Of a stretch of 64,000 bases of DNA, positions 54,138 to 61,717 are shown one piece after another. The notes beneath the pieces are model-generated. The model was not told the DNA's origin. It saw only the letters and a program-made list of their open reading frames with translations, and did no database searches. Positions within the stretch are counted from its first letter, which is position 1. Each line of letters opens with the position of its first letter. The translations under genes were made by a program, and so were the position numbers. Source of the stretch: Paenibacillaceae bacterium (lineage in GTDB: Bacteria; Bacillota; Bacilli; Paenibacillales; NBRC-103111); NCBI GenBank assembly GCA_029256185.1, contig JAQSYI010000002.1:1-64000 (forward strand). Direction: 5' to 3'.

Positions 54138-54833
54138 ATGTTCCACGGAAAAATGAAAGCCGTTACATTCAGCTATGATGACGGAGTCACCCAGGATAAA
54201 AGACTGGTGGAGCTGTTTAACCGGTACGGACTGAAGGCTACCTTCAATCTCAATTCCGAATTGCTGGGATTAAACGGTTGCCTGGTCAGAGAAGGCAAAA
54301 CCGTCAGCCATATCAAGAATCCCCCGTCCGAGATCAAGGAGATCTACCGGGGCCATGAGATTGCGGCTCATACCCTGACCCACCCGAACTTAACCCAGTC
54401 GGATGAGGCGGAAATCATCCGTCAGGTGGAGGAAGACCGCAAGAACCTTGGAGTTCTGGCCGGCTATGATATCGCAGGCATGGCCTATCCATGCGGCGGA
54501 GTCAACAATGACGACCGGGTGGCAGAGATCATCAGGAAGCATACCCGAATTCAATACTGCCGCACCATTACCTCCAGCCACAGCTTTGATATTCAGCAGA
54601 ATCTGTACCGCTTCAACCCCACCGTCTACCATGTGGAATGGGACATGCTCTTCACGCTTGCCGAGGATTTCATCCGTCTGAACCCGGACGAGCCGAAGAT
54701 CTTCTATATCTGGGGACATAGCTACGAGTTTGATGTACAGGAGACCTGGGAGCGGTTCGAGCAATTCTGCAAGCTGATTGGCAGCAGGGATGATATTTTC
54801 TACGGGACCAACCGGGACATTTTGCTGCCGTGA
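54138..54833 (+). CDS. Polysaccharide deacetylase (NodB-type) without signal peptide
   Basis: ATG at 54138, seven bases after a perfect AGGAGG, gives 231 residues. The NodB catalytic Asp pair is in FSYDDG (D14-D15) and the metal histidines in HEIAAHTLTHPNL. The active-site groove strand AGMAYPCGGVNNDDRV is also present, in a somewhat diverged form. No signal peptide or membrane anchor is visible, so it may act inside the cell on a sugar or related amide. It converges with the ABC-2 permease gene 11 bases later and stands alone. The tandem repeats directly upstream would form hairpins in its leader. Confidence 0.85.
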   Translation: MFHGKMKAVTFSYDDGVTQDKRLVELFNRYGLKATFNLNSELLGLNGCLVREGKTVSHIKNPPSEIKEIYRGHEIAAHTLTHPNLTQSDEAEIIRQVEEDRKNLGVLAGYDIAGMAYPCGGVNNDDRVAEIIRKHTRIQYCRTITSSHSFDIQQNLYRFNPTVYHVEWDMLFTLAEDFIRLNPDEPKIFYIWGHSYEFDVQETWERFEQFCKLIGSRDDIFYGTNRDILLP

Positions 54834-54844
54834 ACGGACAGGCC

Positions 54845-55555
54845 CTACCGTTGATCCGCCCAGCGCCACCAGGCCCATGTTCCCGCCAATCCGGCAATAC
54901 CGGCAATGGCTGGAATAAGATAGCTGACAGGGCTCAACGGGAATACCGCGGTGCCGCTGCCCGCAAGCTGAAGAGCAGCCACGGACCAGGGAAGAAAGGC
55001 GCCAAGGCGGGTGGGCCCCGCAATCAAGGCAATCATGAGTGTCGTAAAGGCATAGGCGATGGGCGCCAGATAACCGCGGGATACACTTGCCACGAATACC
55101 ACGGGACCGCATAACAGCAGCTGAATGCAAGAAACAATCAGGAGCTGGACAAAATAGTGCTGCAGCATTTCCGGTGAGAAGCCCGGGATGCGGACAATAG
55201 CGCCCAATAACACGGCAAACAAGAACGTGAGCAGGGTCATGATCAGGCTCCACAGAGCCGTTGAGACGAGCTTGGCGGTCACGATCCTCCCTCGGGATAC
55301 GGGAAGAGCCAGCAAATCTTTTACCGTCCTATCCGTATATTCACGGCCGAATGTCCAGCCTGCCAAGGCGCCAAAGCCGATCAGACCGAATACCGAGGCG
55401 TACATGAACACCATATTTTGCAAATAGGCGGCCCAATCCCCCTCGCCCACGCGAATGGCAGTAACGAACAAGAAGAACAGCAGGGTTCCCCACAACACCT
55501 GGGAACGGTACAGCTTCGTATGCTCCACTTGAATTGCTGCAAAACAGGCTCTCAT
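54845..55555 (-). CDS. ABC-2 type exporter, membrane subunit
   Basis: The 236-residue product has six hydrophobic segments and the pattern of ABC-2 permeases (FGALAGWTFGREYTDRTVKDLLALPVSRGRIVTAKL). It overlaps the ATPase gene by four bases. Relatives are bacitracin- or lantibiotic-type efflux or self-protection pumps; the substrate is unknown. A TetR gene upstream likely controls both. Confidence 0.88.
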   Translation of the reverse strand: MRACFAAIQVEHTKLYRSQVLWGTLLFFLFVTAIRVGEGDWAAYLQNMVFMYASVFGLIGFGALAGWTFGREYTDRTVKDLLALPVSRGRIVTAKLVSTALWSLIMTLLTFLFAVLLGAIVRIPGFSPEMLQHYFVQLLIVSCIQLLLCGPVVFVASVSRGYLAPIAYAFTTLMIALIAGPTRLGAFLPWSVAALQLAGSGTAVFPLSPVSYLIPAIAGIAGLAGTWAWWRWADQR

Positions 55556-56478
55556 CCCAGCTCCTCCTTCGCCCCGATTGCCTTCAGGAAATAAGCTTCC
55601 AGTTCTTCTTCCTCCACTAACAGCTGTGAAAGAGGCAGATGCGCATCCGTCAGCAGCTTGGCGATCCGCTCCGGATTCCGCACAGCCCGCTCATCGGGCA
55701 GTTCAAGGCAGCCCGCCCTGCCTAACCGAACCTGATACCCCTTGCTCTCCAAGAGGTGCAGTGCCTGCTCCTGTTCACCGCCGACGCCAATATACAACCG
55801 CTTCTGCCGGATATTGCCGAATTCCTTGGCGGTAATTTCCTGAAGGAGAACGCCTCTGTGAATGATGCCGATTCTTGTAGCCATCTTGGCGATTTCTTCG
55901 AGAATATGGCTGGAAATAAACACGGTAATCCCCTGTTGCTCCGCCAGAGAGATGAGCAGCTCGCGGATTTCTACGATACCGGCCGGATCAAGCGCATTCG
56001 TGGGTTCGTCCAGAATGAGAATCTCCGGGTTATGCATAAGGGCTTTGGCCAAACCGAGCTTTTGCATGTTGCCCAGGGACAGATGCTTCGCTTTGGTGTC
56101 CGCATAGGCTCGCAGCTTCAGCTTCTCCATCACGGCCTCCACACTCTCCGGTTGTGCAAGGCCGCGGAGCCGGGCAAACAGCCTCAGGTTTTCCCTGACG
56201 GTAAACCCCGGATAAGCCGCAGGCATCTCCACCATATATCCGACCCGGTTCCACAGCCGGTCCCCCCTCCCGCGCAGACGCTCTCCGAAGAGAAGCACCT
56301 CTCCCGACGTCGGCTTAATCATCCCGAGCAGGGTGCGGATTGTGGTGGTTTTGCCCGCGCCGTTAAGTCCCAGGAAGCCGTATATCTCCCCCTTCTTCAC
56401 CGATAAAGAAACATCCTGAACGACAACGCTGTTCCCATAACATTTGGTCAGCCGTTCCGTACGAATCAGCTCATCCAT
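55552..56478 (-). CDS. ABC-2 type exporter, ATP-binding subunit
   Basis: ATG at 56478, behind GGAAGGGAG, gives 308 residues; the frame stays open upstream without a ribosome site. Walker A is LNGAGKTTT, the signature LSLGNMQKLGLAKAL and Walker B ILILDEPTNALD. The length and the C-terminal extra domain match the BcrA/CcmA-type drug exporter ATPases. It lies between the TetR gene and the permease gene. Confidence 0.92.
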   Translation of the reverse strand: MDELIRTERLTKCYGNSVVVQDVSLSVKKGEIYGFLGLNGAGKTTTIRTLLGMIKPTSGEVLLFGERLRGRGDRLWNRVGYMVEMPAAYPGFTVRENLRLFARLRGLAQPESVEAVMEKLKLRAYADTKAKHLSLGNMQKLGLAKALMHNPEILILDEPTNALDPAGIVEIRELLISLAEQQGITVFISSHILEEIAKMATRIGIIHRGVLLQEITAKEFGNIRQKRLYIGVGGEQEQALHLLESKGYQVRLGRAGCLELPDERAVRNPERIAKLLTDAHLPLSQLLVEEEELEAYFLKAIGAKEELG

Positions 56479-56528
56479 GCTGTCCGCTCCCTTCCATAAT
56501 TGCTCTGCCTTTGCACCATTAATTAACC

Positions 56529-56546
56529 AAACGTTCGTTGAGTCAA
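56529..56546. promoter_or_regulatory. Operator-like site before the ABC exporter genes
   Basis: AAACGTTCGTTGAGTCAA matches, at 15 of 18 positions, the minus-strand sequence AAACGGTCGTTAAGTGAA at 57209-57226 upstream of the TetR gene. The shared element, placed before both genes, suggests binding by that TetR protein. Confidence 0.5.
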
Positions 56547-56564
56547 TTAGATAAAAAATAACTC

Positions 56565-57194
56565 CTATCCCTCCCATAAATGAGCGTAATACTCCACGAT
56601 CCGCTCCATCTCCGTTTGCTGCAACACGTTGCCGTTCATAAAGCCTTGAACGATAAGCACGACGATATGGGACAGAAATTGGGAGGCCGCCATGCCAAAA
56701 TCCATGCTGCGGACGGCTCCTTGTGCGGAGAGCTTCGCCAGATAGGCTTCCATCGCCCTGAAGGGCTGCTTGGTCAGCTCCTCCAAAGCTGCCTTCTGCT
56801 CCTGATCCAGCAGGGCTCTCTCGCGGAACAGAATGAGAAAGTATGCCTGATCCTGCCGGACGCGCTTGGAAATCCCCTCTATTAACTCTGGCAATACCTC
56901 TTGCAGACGCCCCTCACCCGAGAATATCCCTCTAAAAAAACCGACGATGCTGGCGATTCGTTCCTCCTGGGCGTTTTGCAGAACCGACCTTAGGATCTCC
57001 AGCTTGCCCCCGGGAAAATAATGATACGTCAGCGCCTCCGCCATACCGATCTCTTTATTCAATTCGCGCATGGAGGTGGCGTGGTAGCCTTTCTCGGCAA
57101 ATAAACGCATCGCTATATCGAGAATTTGCCGCTTGCGCTCTGCTGCTTGCATATCCCGGTTTGTCATCCGTTTTCCCGCCCTGTCGGCAGCCAC
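56565..57194 (-). CDS. TetR/AcrR-family transcriptional regulator
   Basis: The frame opens at GTG 57200 directly on the ribosome site; GTG 57194, seven bases after GGAGG, is preferred (209 residues). The helix-turn-helix reads YHATSMRELNKEIGMAEALTYHYFPGGKLEIL. It precedes the ABC-2 exporter genes on the same strand and shares an operator-like sequence with them, so it is probably their repressor. Confidence 0.9.
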   Translation of the reverse strand: MAADRAGKRMTNRDMQAAERKRQILDIAMRLFAEKGYHATSMRELNKEIGMAEALTYHYFPGGKLEILRSVLQNAQEERIASIVGFFRGIFSGEGRLQEVLPELIEGISKRVRQDQAYFLILFRERALLDQEQKAALEELTKQPFRAMEAYLAKLSAQGAVRSMDFGMAASQFLSHIVVLIVQGFMNGNVLQQTEMERIVEYYAHLWEG

Positions 57195-57208
57195 AGCCAC
57201 CCCTCCAT

Positions 57209-57226
57209 TTCACTTAACGACCGTTT
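57209..57226 (-). promoter_or_regulatory. Operator-like site before the TetR gene
   Basis: AAACGGTCGTTAAGTGAA on the minus strand lies just upstream of the GTG start and matches the site at 56529 at 15 of 18 positions. Confidence 0.5.
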
Positions 57227-57290
57227 CAGTAAATGTTACACAGACCATTCTCCTTTGTCAAACAAGGCCTCTGGAAGCCAAAACAAAGCC

Positions 57291-57908
57291 TTAAGACAGC
57301 TGCATCGTGGAAACACAAGTGCGGTCCGTAGAGGAAGTGCCCACAGTCTCCGTGACTTTCTTGCCCTCATAGCTGATGGTTACGTCCAGCTTCTGGTCCC
57401 GCGGCACCCAAAGGTCCAGGAAGCCGTTGGCATAGGTGGTTACATCCTTGTCGATAATTGCCGTCCCCTTCCCATCCACCACCTTCACATGCACAACCTT
57501 GTTGGCCAGTTCGCCCTTGCAGGTGACCAGATTGTGGTTGGCGCATGGGTGAGTGGAATCCACATACGGGGCGATGGACAGGAAGAACGCATCCTTCGGG
57601 AGAGGAACCGAAACCGCGCTGTCTCCCTCCTTCTCTGTAATCAGCACCTCAAGGGGCCTGGCCGAAACGGAGGCGGCCGTGCGCTTCCTCAGGCTGAACT
57701 CCTCGAGCAGCTTCTTTACGTCCACATCCTTATAGCTGGCAGCGGTACCCGAAGCCGTAGCCGCAACCGTCGGAGTCGCTGCTCCAGGAGAAGGAGAATG
57801 GCCCGTATGGTCCGTCTCCTCCGGCGTCTTCTCCGCACAGCCTGCCAGAGCAAACAACGCTAAACCTAAGATCAATCCTTGCATGGCACGTGTCTTGAAT
57901 TTGTTCAT
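57291..57908 (-). CDS. CueP-family metal-binding lipoprotein
   Basis: ATG at 57908 behind GGAGAAG gives 205 residues. The signal peptide ends with lipobox LFALAGC (Cys24). The mature part contains HPCANHNLVTCKGEL and a C-terminal TCVSTMQLS, so Cys122, Cys130 and Cys198. The spacings 8 and 68 equal those recalled for Salmonella CueP Cys96, Cys104 and Cys172, which take part in copper handling. Here the protein should be anchored outside the membrane and buffer or reduce copper. No copper regulator or pump is adjacent. Confidence 0.85.
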   Translation of the reverse strand: MNKFKTRAMQGLILGLALFALAGCAEKTPEETDHTGHSPSPGAATPTVAATASGTAASYKDVDVKKLLEEFSLRKRTAASVSARPLEVLITEKEGDSAVSVPLPKDAFFLSIAPYVDSTHPCANHNLVTCKGELANKVVHVKVVDGKGTAIIDKDVTTYANGFLDLWVPRDQKLDVTISYEGKKVTETVGTSSTDRTCVSTMQLS

Positions 57909-58293
57909 ATCACTCACTTCTCCGTTTCCCCCGCCTGCATGGGGCGGATTAACTGCAAATGGGTAAAAACCGATTGCCTTTACTTGAATTATAACCTTTT
58001 GCAGACGCCCCGTCATCCATCTGCCGGATGTCGCTTCTTCTTAGTATGCTGCACATGAATATTTTGATAGAATAGTAAATGGGTCCTTTTAATAGATTAG
58101 CCGCAAGCATCTACCTCCACGGAAGGGAGACAGAAGTCCGCAGGCTGTGCCTTTTGGCCCTTTCGGACGAAGACAGGACCAGATATGATGAGCAGGTAGT
58201 CCGTCAATTACCCGGGGAGGTACTCCCGGCCAAGCCCCGCATCAGTGGCAGCGCAACGTTTCACAAACTTCGCAACATACAGGAGCTTTTAAG
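57909..58293. other. Divergent intergenic region, CueP-like / MFS genes
   Basis: This 385-base stretch has small inverted repeats (for example CCGGG/CCCGG near 58217-58234) that could form a leader structure before the MFS gene. A frame opening at 58079 overlaps the MFS gene but has no ribosome site or recognisable product. No promoter was clear. Confidence 0.4.
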
Positions 58294-59559
58294 ATGGAAG
58301 AAAACCTGCCGGCGCAATCGAACCTGGCCCATGAGCGAATCGTTCACAAAAAACGCCGTATTTCTGATATATTCAAACTGCCAAGCTCATATCTCACTTT
58401 TTTACTGGGATTATTCATCTCCAGAATTGGTGATTCTCTGTATACGCTGGCTATTCCCTGGATTTCCTATGAACTTACCCAATCCGCATTGGTGATGAGC
58501 TCCGTCTATGCAATCAGCGTGCTGCCGGTCGTTTTATTTGGTCCTGTCATAGGTGTTCTGGTCGACCATTTGCCCCGAAAAAAGCTTATGATGACAACTG
58601 ACCTGGCACGGGGTACTTTAGTTGCCATCATTCCGGTTTTGCATCTCTTCGGCATTTTGCAGGTATGGCATCTGTTTGCGGTCTCCTTTTGCCTGGCGAT
58701 CCTCAACTTGCTGTTCGATGTGGCTTTTGTTGCCGCAGTGCCCCATATGACTACCGGCAAACAATATCTGACCCGCGCCAACGCCGCAGAGAAGCTGGTG
58801 AGCCAGCTAAGCGATTTGATCGGTCCGATCCTGGCGGGCCTTGCCATTGCAGCCTTTGGCGGTTACAACGCGCTATGGCTTGATGCTGTCACCTTTGGCG
58901 CCACCTTTCTTACAATCATCAAAGTTCAATCCTTGGGAACGACAGTTGCTGCTGCAACATTAGGAAAAGTGGTGCGCGGCATGAAGGAAGGGTTAAGCTG
59001 GCTAGTGGGCAATAAGCTCAATATCAGCTTATCCCTCCAAGCCATGGTGGGAAATTTCGGGTATAGTGCAGCTTTTGGCGTACTGATGTATTACCAGTTG
59101 GATTCTCTGCATCTGAACGCGGAGCAAAGCAGCCTGAACTATGCGCTATTGGGCGCCGGAGGTTTCTTGGGTACCCTTTTGGTGGTGCCGCTGGAGAGGC
59201 GTTTCCGCCGGGGCGCCCTAATTCCCATTCTGCTGTCCGTTGGTACCATCGGATTTTCATTGATTGTGTGGAACCGCTACTGGCTGATGCCCGGTATTGC
59301 CTTTGGCATTGTATCGCTTTGCAACATCGGTTGGAATACGCTGGTCCAATCCTTGCGCCAGGAAACCGTCCCCCCGGACATGCTGGGCCGCGTCCTCGGA
59401 TTTTCACGCATGTTTACCCGGCTTGCCATGCCGTTGGGCGCGATGACAGGAGCGTTTATATCCGCTCACTACGGACCCGCGGCTGTCTTTGCTTTGGCTG
59501 CGGTTGCCAAGTTAATGGAGGTTGTCATTGCTTTAGGGACTCCGATACGAAAAATGTAA
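58294..59559 (+). CDS. MFS transporter, macrolide-efflux (MefA)-like
   Basis: This 421-residue protein starts at ATG eight bases after CAGGAG. Twelve hydrophobic segments are visible. The N-terminal half contains LGLFISRIGDSLYTLAIPWISYELT and VIGVLVDHLPRKKLMMTTDL, typical of the MFS_3/enterobactin-exporter and MefA-like group. The substrate is unknown. A long leader of 280 bases or more with small hairpins could mean translational control as in other antibiotic pumps, but I see no leader peptide. Confidence 0.88.
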   Translation: MEENLPAQSNLAHERIVHKKRRISDIFKLPSSYLTFLLGLFISRIGDSLYTLAIPWISYELTQSALVMSSVYAISVLPVVLFGPVIGVLVDHLPRKKLMMTTDLARGTLVAIIPVLHLFGILQVWHLFAVSFCLAILNLLFDVAFVAAVPHMTTGKQYLTRANAAEKLVSQLSDLIGPILAGLAIAAFGGYNALWLDAVTFGATFLTIIKVQSLGTTVAAATLGKVVRGMKEGLSWLVGNKLNISLSLQAMVGNFGYSAAFGVLMYYQLDSLHLNAEQSSLNYALLGAGGFLGTLLVVPLERRFRRGALIPILLSVGTIGFSLIVWNRYWLMPGIAFGIVSLCNIGWNTLVQSLRQETVPPDMLGRVLGFSRMFTRLAMPLGAMTGAFISAHYGPAAVFALAAVAKLMEVVIALGTPIRKM

Positions 59560-59573
59560 TCCCGAATTCTTTG

Positions 59574-59610
59574 GCAAATAAGGTTTTTCAGGTCCGTAGC
59601 TGAGGACCTT
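59574..59610. repeat. Dispersed repeat copy with hairpin after the MFS gene
   Basis: GCAAATAAGGTTTTTCAGG with its continuation matches the repeat at 53578 at 21 of 24 bases. It includes AGGTCC/GGACCT, which could fold as a weak terminator for the MFS gene. Confidence 0.5.
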
Positions 59611-59700
59611 TGAGTCCGATAAGGGAAAGTAATGCGATTGTAGTGAATAAACGGCATCTTCTCCCGCTCCACAAATGCTTTTTGAAGGAGGCATCAAGCA

Positions 59701-60513
59701 ATGAATCACGAAAGAGCTCTTCAACCCAAGCTTGTCATGGAAAATGAGGATATCCTGGCCATCCTGGAGGCGGCAGATGAAATTATCGGAAGAGCGGGCA
59801 GAGCCATGCTGACCAAGCTTCTGAAAGGGTCCAAGGACAAGAAGCTGCTGTCTCTTGAGCTGGACCGCGTCCGCCGGTACGGGCATTACAGCTGTCTGAC
59901 CCTGGAGCAGATCGCCGCGAGAGTCGACTGGATGATTGAGAATGATTTCTTATCAATCGAATACCAGGGAGACATGCCGCTGCTTTATTTTACGGACCGG
60001 GGATGGATTGTGGAGCGCGAGCAGCAGGGTTCCCGGCTGTTGCAGGAGTGGAGCCAATGGCTGGAAGAGGGACGTTCCGCCGGGGAACTGGATATGCTGT
60101 ATCTGAAGGACAGGAACCGGGGAATGATTCTGCTGTTTTTGGAAAAGGTGGCCAGGAGCCGGGACAAGCGTTTTATCCCGTATCTGGAGCAATGGAAGCT
60201 GGTGGATTACCGGAAGATCCGGGAGGCGATCGATCAGGTGGTTCGATATCTGGAGCAACCGGAGGAGTTCGCCGGGGAAGCGCTCCAGTTGGAAGGGGCG
60301 CCCAGAGATTGGGAGGCGGATTGGAAGAATGCGCTGGACTCCAAGGCAGAGGATGAGCGGCTCAAATGCTGGGACTGCGGGAACAGATTCATCTGGACGG
60401 TAAAGGAGCAAGGACATTATCGTCTGCAGGGTTGGGAGCCTCCCAAGCGCTGTCCTGCCTGCCGGGAGAAAAAATGGTTAAGGCGGAATGGCATTATGGA
60501 TGATGAGTTCTAA
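59701..60513 (+). CDS. RQC-domain DNA-binding-like protein with C-terminal zinc ribbon
   Basis: The product has 270 residues from ATG behind AAGGAGG. The N-terminal 110 residues look like a stand-alone RecQ C-terminal (RQC) winged helix, as in the RQC-minor-1 family (AGRAMLTKLLKGSKDKKLL; QIAARVDWMIENDFLSIEY). The middle is helical and unassigned. The C-terminus holds a zinc ribbon of the probable-zinc-ribbon type (LKCWDCGNRFIWTVKEQGHY; RCPACREKKWL). No helicase domain is present. It probably binds structured nucleic acid; the pathway is unknown. Confidence 0.75.
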   Translation: MNHERALQPKLVMENEDILAILEAADEIIGRAGRAMLTKLLKGSKDKKLLSLELDRVRRYGHYSCLTLEQIAARVDWMIENDFLSIEYQGDMPLLYFTDRGWIVEREQQGSRLLQEWSQWLEEGRSAGELDMLYLKDRNRGMILLFLEKVARSRDKRFIPYLEQWKLVDYRKIREAIDQVVRYLEQPEEFAGEALQLEGAPRDWEADWKNALDSKAEDERLKCWDCGNRFIWTVKEQGHYRLQGWEPPKRCPACREKKWLRRNGIMDDEF

Positions 60514-60523
60514 AAAGAAAAAC

Positions 60524-60549
60524 GAAGCCGGCCCGTTGAGGCCGGCTTC
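60524..60549 (+). terminator. Terminator of the RQC-domain gene
   Basis: GAAGCCGGCC/GGCCGGCTTC forms a perfect 10-bp stem with loop CGTTGA, followed by TGCTATT; upstream A-rich sequence makes it usable from either side. Confidence 0.75.
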
Positions 60550-60772
60550 TGCTATTCGCTATGGAGCCTGCCGCGGGCAAATCCCTGGCAGATTTTTGTC
60601 CTGCCCCAGAAGCTGCCGCCGGAACACGAACATAAGTGCTGTATTTGTCTTTGTTGCAGCATATTTACTCCCAAAAATGTACAACTTTACGGGATAAGCA
60701 GACAATTTAGAAACACATTCTTTACGTTTAAGATCATGTTTTATGCATTCCATTTGGAAGAAAACAAGCCGC

Positions 60773-61660
60773 TTAACAGAATTTCATCGTTTTTGCCCTG
60801 GTGTCCAGGACAGCTTCACAGCCAATAGGAAGTATGGCCTGATTGCGGCCGTGTCCAAAATCACCGCAATAAGCAACCGGTACATGGTACTTTGACCCGA
60901 ACCGCTTCAGTCGTTCCAGCAAATCGGGATGCACGTTCTCGGAATAATGCCCGAACAGCAAGCCGGAAACCTGGCGAATAAATGGACTTTGTTCGATATG
61001 GGATAGCAGCATGCTCACACAGGCGATATTGCTGAACTTCTCATGGTCCTCCAAAAAGAGTATATATGTTTTCCCGTTATCCGCCTTTAAGTAGCTGCTG
61101 TTTACCAGAAGAGCAAAATTAACCGTATAACCGCCAATAAGCGTTCCCTCGCAGAGCCCATCGTTTAATGAATGCCACTTGCTGTTGCTGACCCAGTGTT
61201 CCGGGTTGCCCCTTACCAAATGCATCATGAATTGGTCATAGTTATAAGGCTGCAGGTCTTCAAATGTACCAGGGGCTTGACCATAATAGGTAATCAATCC
61301 GGTTCTGGAATAAATGGCGTTTAATATAGAAGTACCATCGCTTACGCTTAAGAAAATTTTGGGGGTTTGCTTAATAGCTTCATAGTCAATATACGGAAGC
61401 AGTTCAACACTGCCATTGCCGCCGCCGAAAAACACCATTCTTACGGACTCATCCAGTACCATTTTGTTCAGATCACTGGCCCGCTCCCATTCGGAAGCCA
61501 AATAGCCATACGTGCTTTTATACAGATTCTCACCGGTTTTGACCCGAAATCCTTTGGCTTCGATACTTGAAATAATTGCAGCGTACCTGTCCACCGACGC
61601 AACATGGCTTGGCGAAATAATGCCGATGGTATCACCAACCTTTAATTTCATAGGTGTCAT
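60773..61660 (-). CDS. S66-family LD-carboxypeptidase / MccF-like enzyme
   Basis: The frame opens at TTG 61675, but GGAGG eight bases before ATG 61660 fixes the start at 295 residues. The S66 triad is visible as Ser107 (FLSVSDGTS), Glu204 (LFLEDHEKF) and His270 (FGHGRNQA), with spacing close to LdcA and MccF. The family either trims murein tetrapeptides or inactivates microcin-C-type peptide-nucleotides. No signal peptide is present, so it acts in the cytoplasm. It lies 57 bases after a UvrA-like gene on the same strand, which may hint at self-protection or resistance. Confidence 0.88.
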   Translation of the reverse strand: MTPMKLKVGDTIGIISPSHVASVDRYAAIISSIEAKGFRVKTGENLYKSTYGYLASEWERASDLNKMVLDESVRMVFFGGGNGSVELLPYIDYEAIKQTPKIFLSVSDGTSILNAIYSRTGLITYYGQAPGTFEDLQPYNYDQFMMHLVRGNPEHWVSNSKWHSLNDGLCEGTLIGGYTVNFALLVNSSYLKADNGKTYILFLEDHEKFSNIACVSMLLSHIEQSPFIRQVSGLLFGHYSENVHPDLLERLKRFGSKYHVPVAYCGDFGHGRNQAILPIGCEAVLDTRAKTMKFC

Positions 61661-61717
61661 TATGGTTGCCTCCAATTTTGCATCCCCGATTTAACTTGCT
61701 GATGAAGCTCATCACTG

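Noticed and set aside
58079-58495. 138-codon frame upstream of and overlapping the MFS gene
   Set aside because: No ribosome site, no family resemblance, and its second half is out of frame within the MFS gene. A regulatory leader peptide cannot be excluded but is not supported.
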